Shown here piece after piece: positions 24,064 to 33,500 of a DNA stretch of 39,619 bases (position 1 is the stretch's first letter; the number at the start of each line of letters is the position of its first letter). The position numbers and the translations under genes are program-made. The stretch is taken from positions 1-39,619 of the forward strand of contig CADBNN010000096.1 in the NCBI GenBank assembly GCA_902796075.1, in the 5' to 3' direction. The notes under the pieces were generated by a model. The model did not search any database. It was not told the origin of the DNA and saw only the letters and a list, made by a program, of their open reading frames with translations. The DNA comes from Oscillospiraceae bacterium (GTDB taxonomy: Bacteria; Bacillota; Clostridia; Oscillospirales; Acutalibacteraceae).

Positions 24064-26452
24064 TGTTGTTCATTCTCATTTCTTCAAATTGTTGACGGGA
24101 GATCAAAACCTTACGCGGTTTAGAACCTTCAAACGGCCCCACGATACCACGTTCTTCCAGTTGGTCAACAATGCGGGCCGCCCGGGCATAACCCAGTTTC
24201 AATTTGCGCTGCAGCAGCGAAGTGGAAGCAATGCCCGCTTCCACCACCACCGCGGCGGCGGCGTCCAGCATTTCGTCGGCGTCTTCGTCCCCTTCTCCTT
24301 CGGGCATGGCCATGGAAGCGCCTTTTTTGCCCTTGGTTTCGGCGGCGTGACGGTCGATTTCGGCCGAAACTTCCTCGTCATACTCGTTGGTGGAATCCCC
24401 GATGATATAATTCACAACTCTTTCGATCTCCTGATCGGAAACCCAGCAGCCCTGTACCCGAATGGGTTTGGGAATGCCCACGGGATAGAACAGCATATCG
24501 CCCTTGCCCAGCAGTTTTTCGCCGCCTTGCGCGTCCAAAATGATGCGCGATTCCATGGCGTTGGCCACTTTCAGCGATATGCGGCTGGGAATGTTGGCCT
24601 TGATCAGGCCGGTGATCACGTCAGCGGACGGCCGTTGGGTAGCCAGCACCAGGTGCAAACCGGCAGCACGGGCTTTTTGCGCCAGGCGGCAAATGGAATC
24701 TTCCACCTCAGCCGGCGCCGTCATCATCAGGTCGGCCAACTCATCGGCAATAATCAAAATCTGCGGCAAATGCTCAAATCCGTCATGCGTTTCGGCATAC
24801 GCGTTATACGAAGCCAGATCCCGCACCTTGCAGTCGCCGAACAGCTTATACCGTTTTTCCATTTCGGAAACTGCCCAGCCCAGGGCGCCCGACGCTTTGC
24901 GCGGATCGGAAACCACGGGCACCAGCAAATGCGGCAAGCCGTTATACACACGGAATTCAACCGCTTTGGGGTCGATCATCAACATCTTCACGTCGTCCGG
25001 CGAGGCTTTGAACAGCACGCTTACAATGAAGCTGTGCAAGCAAACAGACTTGCCGGAACCGGTGGTGCCGGCCACCAACATGTGGGGCATTTTGGCCAAA
25101 TCGCCGGTAATAATGTTGCCGGTCACGTCTTTGCCCACCGCAATGGTCAGCTTGCTTTTTGCCTGTTCAAAAGCGGGAGTGTCTACAATATCCCGCAGCA
25201 AAACCGACGCCACGTCTTTATTGGGCACTTCTATGCCCACGGCGGCTTTGTTGGGAATGGGCGCTTCGATCCGCACGCCGGCGGTAGCCAAATTCAGCGC
25301 CAAGTCGTCTGCCAGACCGGTGATTTTGCTGATTTTCACGCCGGCGGCCGGCTGCAGTTCATATCGGGTAACGCTGGGGCCGCGGCTGATATTGATTATA
25401 CGGGTCTCCACACCGAAACTGCGCAGCGTATCCACAAGCAATTCGGCGTTGTTCTTCAATTCATCCTGCAGGTTTTGGCCCGAAAAGCCGACGTTTTGTT
25501 CCAACAAACTGACCGGCGGATAACGGTAGGCCACTTCCTGCTCGGCTTCCACCTGAATACCGGAATCCTTTTTGGTTTTTGCAGCAGGCTTGTCCGCCGA
25601 TTCTTTGCCGGGGCGAAGCGTTTGCGCGTCGTCCTGCGCCTTTTGTATGATCTCGTTCAAATCGGCTCCCGGCGCGGGTTGCTGTTTTGCTTCTTCGGCG
25701 GGCGTTAATTCTTCAAAAGATTTTTCATCGTGGTAACTCTCCACCAAACGCCGGCTTTTCGCTGCGATATCCGCCGGATCGTTTTCAGGCGGCGCGGTAG
25801 GCTCGTCCGGCATGCCTTCCAGCGAAATGTCCCATTCTTTTTCTTCCCGCCGGCGCACACGCCGCTGTTGAATGGCTTCTTTGGTATCGGTAGAGATTTT
25901 TTGCACCGGTTTGGAAACGGCGCCCAAAAACTGCATCAGCGTGGTGCCGGTAAGCAATAAAACAAGCACCACCACCGCCAGCAGCACGATCAAAATCGCG
26001 CCGCTGCGGCCAAACCACGTCCCGAAGGGATAAGCCAGCAAAGCGCCCAAAACACCGGCGCCGCTAATGCCCCCTTCATACGAAGCCGTAATAAATTCGC
26101 CAAAAGAGGCGTAATCCGCGCCATAATGAAACAGTTGAATAAGCGTACCCGCCAGCAACAGCACCAGCCCAATGCCGCCAAGACGCAGACCGTTACGTTC
26201 CTGGGGTTTGCCCAGCGACATAACAGCCCATATGTAACCTAAAAATACCAACCAGGGAAAAATCCAAAAACCGCTGATTCCAAGTAAAATATCATGGATC
26301 GAGCGCCAAACATTCACCCCGGGCACGGCCGCAAAAGCGGCCACCAAAATGTTCAAAAAGAACAACAAGATCGCCGCGATTTGCCGCCCGCCGTTTCTGC
26401 CGGCGGTTTTCTTTTTGGCAGGGACCGTTTTTTTCTTTTTCTGTGTTGCCAT
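24056..26452 (-). CDS. ftsK: DNA translocase FtsK/SpoIIIE
   Basis: The 798-residue motor pumps DNA through the division or sporulation septum. It has a Lys-rich N-terminus, membrane helices at about 24-44, 57-80, 91-110, 131-145 and 150-172, a charged linker (about 185-305), the motor domain with Walker A GTTGSGKS (462-469) and Walker B LIIADELADLMM (about 555), and a C-terminal winged-helix gamma domain (about 730-798) that would read KOPS/SRS-like sites. I chose ATG 26452; upstream the frame opens to 26530 but overlaps uppP. AAGGA lies about 14 nt before the ATG, a rather long spacing. Whether it serves division or sporulation cannot be told from sequence alone. Confidence 0.95.
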   Translation of the reverse strand: MATQKKKKTVPAKKKTAGRNGGRQIAAILLFFLNILVAAFAAVPGVNVWRSIHDILLGISGFWIFPWLVFLGYIWAVMSLGKPQERNGLRLGGIGLVLLLAGTLIQLFHYGADYASFGEFITASYEGGISGAGVLGALLAYPFGTWFGRSGAILIVLLAVVVLVLLLTGTTLMQFLGAVSKPVQKISTDTKEAIQQRRVRRREEKEWDISLEGMPDEPTAPPENDPADIAAKSRRLVESYHDEKSFEELTPAEEAKQQPAPGADLNEIIQKAQDDAQTLRPGKESADKPAAKTKKDSGIQVEAEQEVAYRYPPVSLLEQNVGFSGQNLQDELKNNAELLVDTLRSFGVETRIINISRGPSVTRYELQPAAGVKISKITGLADDLALNLATAGVRIEAPIPNKAAVGIEVPNKDVASVLLRDIVDTPAFEQAKSKLTIAVGKDVTGNIITGDLAKMPHMLVAGTTGSGKSVCLHSFIVSVLFKASPDDVKMLMIDPKAVEFRVYNGLPHLLVPVVSDPRKASGALGWAVSEMEKRYKLFGDCKVRDLASYNAYAETHDGFEHLPQILIIADELADLMMTAPAEVEDSICRLAQKARAAGLHLVLATQRPSADVITGLIKANIPSRISLKVANAMESRIILDAQGGEKLLGKGDMLFYPVGIPKPIRVQGCWVSDQEIERVVNYIIGDSTNEYDEEVSAEIDRHAAETKGKKGASMAMPEGEGDEDADEMLDAAAAVVVEAGIASTSLLQRKLKLGYARAARIVDQLEERGIVGPFEGSKPRKVLISRQQFEEMRMNNSD

Positions 26453-26478
26453 AGTTTTCTTTTGGATCCTTTCTGTCG

Positions 26479-27336
26479 TTACACGCCACACACGCCTAAT
26501 ACCAGCGTGAACAAACCGATGGCGGCGCAATAGTAACCGAAAATATTATAACGGTCTTTTTTTATGAGCCATTGAATGACTTTGATCGATACGATGCCGA
26601 AAAACAGCGAAGCCGCAATGCCGAACAGCAAGGGAATGATATCCACTGCAATCTCACCTTGCAGCGCGTCTTTTGCATCTGAAGCGGCTGCGGCCAAAAT
26701 AACGGGAATGCTCATAATAAACGAATATTTGACCATATAGGACCGGTCAAGACCGCACAGCAAACCGGCGCACATAGTACTGCCCGAACGGGAAACGCCT
26801 GAAATAGTGGCAACACATTGGGCGCCGCCGATAATCAGCGCATCTTTTACCTTGGCGCTCTTGCGAGGCTTTGCTATAGATTTAACATAACGGAAGGTAA
26901 ACAGCAGCAACGCACCCGTTGCCATAAACGCAATGCCGAGCGGTATCAAACTATCGGAACTATTGAGCGCTTCAATATGGCCTTTGATGGAACGCCCGCC
27001 GATGGGAATGAGCAGCACAAGCAGCACCGCGGTTGAAACGATGATCATAAACAGCAGTCGCCGTTGGGGCGACATGGTTTTGGCATGAAAACGGCCGGTG
27101 AATAAATCTCTTATGGAAAGGAAAAATTCCACGATCATCTGCCCGATCAGCCGGCGATATACGATCACAACAGCCGCCAGAGTGCCCAGATGGAGCATAA
27201 CCGAAACAAACAGGTTTTCCTGTCCGCCGTAACCGAACAGATGGCCGAACAGTTTTAAGTGGCCGCTGCTGGAAATGGGCAAAAACTCCGAAAGGCCCTG
27301 CACCATGCCTAAAAAGATATATTCAAGGATCTCCAA
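26479..27336 (-). CDS. uppP: Undecaprenyl-diphosphatase (BacA/UppP)
   Basis: The 285-residue integral membrane enzyme recycles undecaprenyl diphosphate to the monophosphate carrier for peptidoglycan and is linked to bacitracin tolerance. The active-site motif GLSEFLPISSSGH is near residues 13-25, and the second, GVSRSGSTM, in the middle. It has about eight membrane helices. I chose a TTG start at 27336 because AAAGGAG lies 8 nt upstream and the conserved family start (EILEYIFLGMVQG) follows directly; the frame opens to 27378 at an ATG without a ribosome-binding site. It heads a leftward run that also contains ispD and ispF, which make the carrier's precursors. Confidence 0.94.
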   Translation of the reverse strand: MEILEYIFLGMVQGLSEFLPISSSGHLKLFGHLFGYGGQENLFVSVMLHLGTLAAVVIVYRRLIGQMIVEFFLSIRDLFTGRFHAKTMSPQRRLLFMIIVSTAVLLVLLIPIGGRSIKGHIEALNSSDSLIPLGIAFMATGALLLFTFRYVKSIAKPRKSAKVKDALIIGGAQCVATISGVSRSGSTMCAGLLCGLDRSYMVKYSFIMSIPVILAAAASDAKDALQGEIAVDIIPLLFGIAASLFFGIVSIKVIQWLIKKDRYNIFGYYCAAIGLFTLVLGVCGV

Positions 27337-27395
27337 AGAACCCTCTCCTTTCAAATAGTTGGGTAAAAAAGGGTGCAATTACGCAATATATTGGT

Positions 27396-27424
27396 ATTAT
27401 ACCATTTTTCCGGCGGTTACACAA
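27396..27424 (-). promoter_or_regulatory. Sigma-A promoter for the uppP-led leftward run
   Basis: On the minus strand TTGTGT (27419-27424), a 17-bp spacer and a perfect TATAAT (27396-27401) precede uppP. No other promoter this good is visible on the minus strand down to 15308, so it may drive up to ten genes. Confidence 0.75.
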
Positions 27425-27450
27425 CACCTTTTGCACAAAAATATGAATTT

Positions 27451-27480
27451 TTGCATGCTCGTCGGCTGTTTGGCAATACT
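27451..27480 (+). promoter_or_regulatory. Weak candidate promoter for the glucan synthase gene
   Basis: TTGCAT (27451-27456) and AATACT (27475-27480) are 18 bp apart, divergent from the uppP promoter. The -10 box is a 4/6 match only. Confidence 0.3.
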
Positions 27481-27513
27481 ACGTTAAATCAAACGTAAAG
27501 GACCGAAAAGCAA

Positions 27514-30500
27514 ATGACAGCTGCCGCAACGATCAAACAATTGCAAAACAATATGCGCTTATTGCGCGGTATGGCGCGAAAAAGGTTGTCGCAACCGAGC
27601 GAGCACGCCGCTTTGCAGGCGCTGCGGGACAATCTGCCGTTGTTGGAACGGGAAAGTCGCTACGCCCGTGGTGAATTGCGCTCTCTCGTCGGCATTTCTC
27701 ATAAAGAAAGCAACGCCCTTACCGCGGTGTGTGAACGGGCGGCATCCTGTCAAAACAAAAGCATACAAGCGGCGCTGGATATCGCATTATATGCACAAAG
27801 CACAACTTTTACTACGGCCGGTTTATCCGCGCTGCCCTGCCGGCTGATCGCATGGTATGTGGAAATGGCGGCAAATGGCGCCAAGCAGGAAAACGCGGAA
27901 ATCATAGGCGGCGCTATAGCGGGCCTGTATCGACTGAAAGACCTGGATATGGACCTGATCTTTGAAAAGCATTCGGCTATTGAGCAAGTGTTTCGGCAAG
28001 ATCCGACAGGCGAATATAACCGCATGGACAGGCAAACGAAAGCACACTACCGTATGCTGTGTGCCCGGCAGGCAGCCGCCGGGCGATATGATGAAGCCCA
28101 AACTGCGCGGGCAATTCTGACGCAGGCCAAAGCCCAAAACTGCCATATCGGGGCCGTTTTGTTTGCCGCAGACGTCGTGCGCAAGCGGCGCAAACTGCAA
28201 GGCGGCTTGTTGATCGCGCTTCGCATTTTGCTGCCCGTGGCGGCGTCGCAATGGCTGGGCTGGTTGTTTCACTTGTGGTGGCTGGGCGGCTTGCTGTATA
28301 TTCCCCTGCACGAAATCATACGGCCGCTTTTAGAGCGGGTCTTCACCTTGCGCGTGCCGCCCTATTTCATGCCGCGTATGGACCTGGCGCAAACCGTGCC
28401 GGAAAACTGCAAAACGCTCATCACAGTTTCGGCATTGTTGCCAAACGCCGCTCACGCCGCCCAAATGGGCGCCCATTTAGAGCGCCTTTGGCTGGCTAAC
28501 AACAACGGCAGCATAGCCGTTTGCCTGCTGGCGGACTATTGTGAAAGCCCGTTACCACAGCAAAAAAGCGATGCGGCAGACCGGCAAGCCATGGAAGAAC
28601 AGATCAAACGCTTGAACGCCCGATACCACGGGCGCTTTTTGCTTGCGCTGCGCCCGCGCCGTTACAGCGCCACCCAGCAAGCCTACGCAGGCTGGGAACG
28701 AAAACGCGGCGCCATCAGCCAACTCATTTGCGCCATACGTGGCGATATCGACGGGTTCGAAACGATCATCGATCCAAACGGTTTTTTAACCGGCACACGC
28801 TATCTTATGGCGTTAGATCAGGATACGCAACTGCCATTTAACAGCGTGTACGAACTGGTATGCGCCGCGGCGCACCCGCTTAACCGCCCGACAGTCGACG
28901 AAAACAAACGCATTGTCACCGCCGGATTCGGCATTTTAACGCCGGCGGTGGCCGACAGAACAGGCGATGCGGGCAAAACACTATTTTCCCGCCTTTTCAG
29001 CGGGATCGGAGGCGTTTCATCCTATAACACCTTTTGCAGTCACCATGATCAGGATTTGCTGGGTACGGCGGTTTTCACCGGCAAAGGTTTGATCGACGTG
29101 GCGGCCTATGATCAATGCGTTCAAAATACGATGCCGCCCGAGCGGGTGTTGAGCCACGATATAATCGAAGGTGCCCTTTTGCGGTGCGGTTATGTATCTG
29201 ACGTAACGGTCACCGACGGCTGTCCCGTAACGGCCAATGCGTGGAACAAGCGCCGGCACCGTTGGATACGGGGCGATTTTCAAAATACGCTGTGGCTGCT
29301 GCCCCGTCTGCAAACCGGATCCGGCCGGCAAAAGAATCCGCTTTCATTTTTAGACCGGTTGCGCGTGAACGACAATCTGCTGCGGGCCTTGACCGCGCCC
29401 GCTGCCCTGTTGCTGCTGGCAGCGGCCGCTGCTTTGCCGCAGGTGCGCTTGCTATGCGCCGTTGTTGCGCTGTTGGGTCTTACGGCAGGCGAATTGCTTG
29501 CCGCAGGTGAACACTTGTTGCGGTACGGTGTATACGCTCTTCGTCAAGAATACTATTCTCCCCTCTTTCCTGTGGCGCTGCAGCATGTATTCCGTTCTCT
29601 TTTGCACGTCGTTTTTTTGGTAACCGACGCGTCCGTATCCGTCAGCGGCGCCTGCAAAGGGCTGTGGCGTCAATGGATCAGCCATAAAAACCGGTTGGAA
29701 TGGGCCACTGCCGATCAGGTGGATTTTTTGCGCAAAGATGGACTGCCCGCCACGTTGGCGCGCGGCTGGCTGTCATTGGTCGCAGGTTTAGCAGGCCTTT
29801 TGTGGGCGCCGCCGTCATTTCGGCTGTTTGCGCTGTTATTTTTAGCCGGTCCTTTTGTTCAGTGGTATATCAGCCGCCGTTCAAAACAAGTCAATAAGCC
29901 GGTGTTATCCGCTTCAGATACGGCCTACTTGCGAGACCTTGCTCACAAGATGTGGCAATACTATGCCGATTTGTGCAATGCGGAGAACAACTATCTACCG
30001 CCGGACAACCTGCAACTGCAACCCGTGCAGACTACAGCCCATCGAACGTCCCCTACAAATATGGGGCTTATGCTGTTAAGCACTGTCAGCGCCGAAACAT
30101 TAGGGATTATTTCCGCCGGTGAAATGTTAAATCGTATTGCCGCGGCCTGGCAAACCATTGAACAGTTGGAACGCTGGCACGGCCATTTGCTCAACTGGTA
30201 TGATACCCGCACACGCCAGCCGTTAAAGCCACGGTATTGCTCCACGGTCGACTCCGGCAACTTTGCCTGCTGCGCTTTTGCGGTGGCAAACCGGCTGCGC
30301 ACGCTACCCGACCGGCAGGCCGCTTTATTAGCCAAAAAAATGGATGCATTTTTGCAAGAAATCGATTTTACAGCGCTATACAACGACCACCGTCGGCTGT
30401 TTCGTATCGGGTATGATCTGGAAACCGAAACGCCTTCCAATGCCTATTACGATATGCTTATGAGCGAATCCCGCATGACCGGCTATTTCGCCATTGGCAC

Positions 30501-33500
30501 CCGCCAAATCCCCAAACAACACTGGGGATCGCTTTCGCGCTTGTTAACACGTTCCGGCCTTGTTGTGGGGCCGCTTTCGTGGACGGGCACTGTCTTTGAA
30601 TATTTAATGCCGACTTTGCTTTTGCCCAGTCGCAAAGGAACGCTGGGGTTTGAAGCCGCCCGGTTTTGCATTGCCTGCCATCAACGGGCCGACGGGGGCA
30701 AAAGACCATGGGGCCGGTCGGAAAGCGGCTATTACGATTTTGACGAGCAGCTGAATTACCAGTACAAACCGCACGGGGTGGCCAATATCGCGCTGAAGCG
30801 CTATGATCCCAAAGAAATCGTGATCGCCCCTTACGCTTCCTTTCTGGCCCTACCGTTTACGCCACGCGCCGCGCTGGATAACATTCGCCATTTAGACCGG
30901 CTTGGCGCATTTGGCCGCTACGGCGCCATGGAAGCGTTAGACTATACCAAAAGCCGCTGTCGTCACACAGACTTTGAACGGGTAAACAGTTTTATGGCCC
31001 ATCACGTGGGCATGAGTTTGTGCGCCGTGTGCAACACGCTTTGCCAAAATGCGCTGCAAAATCTGTTTATGCAGGGCGCCATGGTCGGTCCGTCTGTTTT
31101 GCTGGAAGAATCGGTGCCAACCGGCTGTAGCATTTACCGGCCGAGGGTGGAAAAAATCATTCCGGAAAAGCACCGCCTGCCGGTACGTAAACTGCCGGCA
31201 TGGCATTCTCCCACGCCGTTGGCGCCCCAGGCAACGCTATTTGTAAACGAAGCGATGACCGTGCTGGCTGACGCCACCGGGCAAGTGAAAAGCCAATACC
31301 GTGGCCGACTGCTTTACACCACGCCGCCCGACGTATTAGACCGGCCGGGCGGATTTTGGGCGTTTTTCGGAGAAGAGCACGACCTGCACAGTATGACAGC
31401 CCTGCCCCATTATCCGCCGGGCGGGACTTACAACGCCGTTCCCGGGAAAAACGTGGTAAAATACACCGCCCGCAACGGTGTGTTAACAGGTGAAATGCAT
31501 TTTAGTTTGTGCCGCCAAGTCAACGGTGAACTGCGCACATTTCGCATCAATAATCCGTCCTCTCACACGGTACGCTGTCGATTAACGGTTTATTTTGAAC
31601 CCGTTATGGCCAATGAAGACGCCTTTCGCGCTCATCCGGCATTCAGCAGGCTGTTTATCACCGCCAAGCAAAGCGCCGACAGCCGCATGGTTATGTTTTG
31701 CAAACGCCCGCGCGAAAAGGAAGAGCCGTTATATATGGCCGCGGGATTTGAAACGCACTCGCCCACCGTTACCGCGCAATGCAACAGCGAGCAAGCCTTG
31801 CAGCAGCGTGCCGGTCATTTCCGGTTTGCGGCGCCCGAAAAAAGCATGCCGGGCGCCTTGCCCGCCCCTTGCTGCTGCATGAACATGCTGTTCACCCTGG
31901 CGCCCAAGCAAACGCTCAACACCCGCTTTGCTATTGCGGTGGGACCTACGGCTCATGATGCCGAAAACCAGTTTCACGCCGCATTCAAGGAACCGCCCTG
32001 CGATTCCCCTCTGGCGGCGAACACATTGGAAAGCAGGCTTGCGGGCCGATTGCTGCCTTATATCTGGCAAGATCTGCGCCTTGCCGACCGCCTGCCGCCG
32101 TCCGACTTTCACCCGCAAAGCCTGTGGCAGTTGGGTTTAAGTGGTGAAAGACCCGTTGTCACCATGCCCATTGCAAACCCGGCCGAAGCCGATTTGATCA
32201 AGCCGTATTTAGATGCTCATTCGCTCATGAGACGGTGCGGCATATCCTTTGATTTTTGTCTGCTGTATAACGAGCAGGGAGAATACGACCGGCCCGTTTA
32301 CGGTCACATCATTACCATCATCAATCATTGCGGCATGGCCAAGCGCATCGGTCACAGCGGCGGCATTCATTTGATCAACGCCGCGGTGCATCCGCAAGCA
32401 GAATCGGTTTTGCAGTTCGTCAGTCGCGTGATGCTGCCGATTAACGAAAGCAAACTTCGCGAGCCGCGGTCTTTTTCCGGCATACGGTTGTTTGCTGCCA
32501 AACCGGGCAAAACAGGGCTGACTCCCACGCTGCCGGTTGAAGGCGGCTATTTTGCAAACGGCCGCTTTGTTGTAACAAAAACGCCGCCCGTTCCCTGGAC
32601 TCACACGCTGGCCAATGAACGATTCGGCAGTCAACTCTCGTCCCGTTCTCTCGGCTTCACATTTGCTGAAAACGCGCGCGAAAACCGTTTAACGCCCTGG
32701 AGCAACAACGTTATTACCGATCACACCGGCGAGCGACTGATACTCAAGCTCAATCACCAGTATTATGATTTGATCGACGGCGCTACCGCAGTGTTCGCGC
32801 CAAACAGCGTGTGCTACCACGGCCAGGTGGCAAATCTTTCCTATCGGGTCACGGTTACAGTAGCCGCCATGCAAAAGCGCATTGCCGTTCACTTTTCTGT
32901 CCCGCCCCCGCCCGAAGCCGAGATCGCCTATTTTACCAGGCCCGCAATGGCGTTTGACCGGCAGCACGCGGCTATGCTTACCGGGCAGGCAGATACGCAT
33001 TGCGCCGTGGTTTGGCAGCCTTCAGCAACTGCGTTTCGCGGCTGCATGGCAATGGGCTGCTCCAAAGCCGCTCGGACGTGTTTCGATCAATCACTTTTTT
33101 GGAGCGGAAACTGGCATGAAACCGGCAGCTTACCCACCGCCCAAAGTTGTTTGGCGCTGATAACCGGGGCTGAACGCAGTCTTACGTTTACGCTGGCTTA
33201 TGGCCCCACCGTGGCGGATGCCCGCCGGCAGGCGCTGTCACCGGCGCAAGATGCTGTTGTTTCGCCTTTTTCAGGCAACATTCAACTTCATTCTTCTCAA
33301 CCGGCGTTGGATGAAATGATAAACACCTTTTTGCCCCACCAGGTGTTGGTCGACCGTTTATACAGCCGCACAGGTTTTTATCAATGTTCCGGCGCGTTCG
33401 GGTTTCGCGATCAACTGCAAGACGTGGACAATCTGATGCTATTGGCGCCGGCCATTGCACGCGAGCAAATACGCCTGTGCTGTCGCCGCCAGTTTGAACA

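Noticed and set aside
24089..25708. A 539-codon plus-strand open frame antisense to ftsK
   Set aside because: It is a codon-bias shadow of a clear FtsK gene: no start signals and low-complexity His/Gly/Gln-rich translation.
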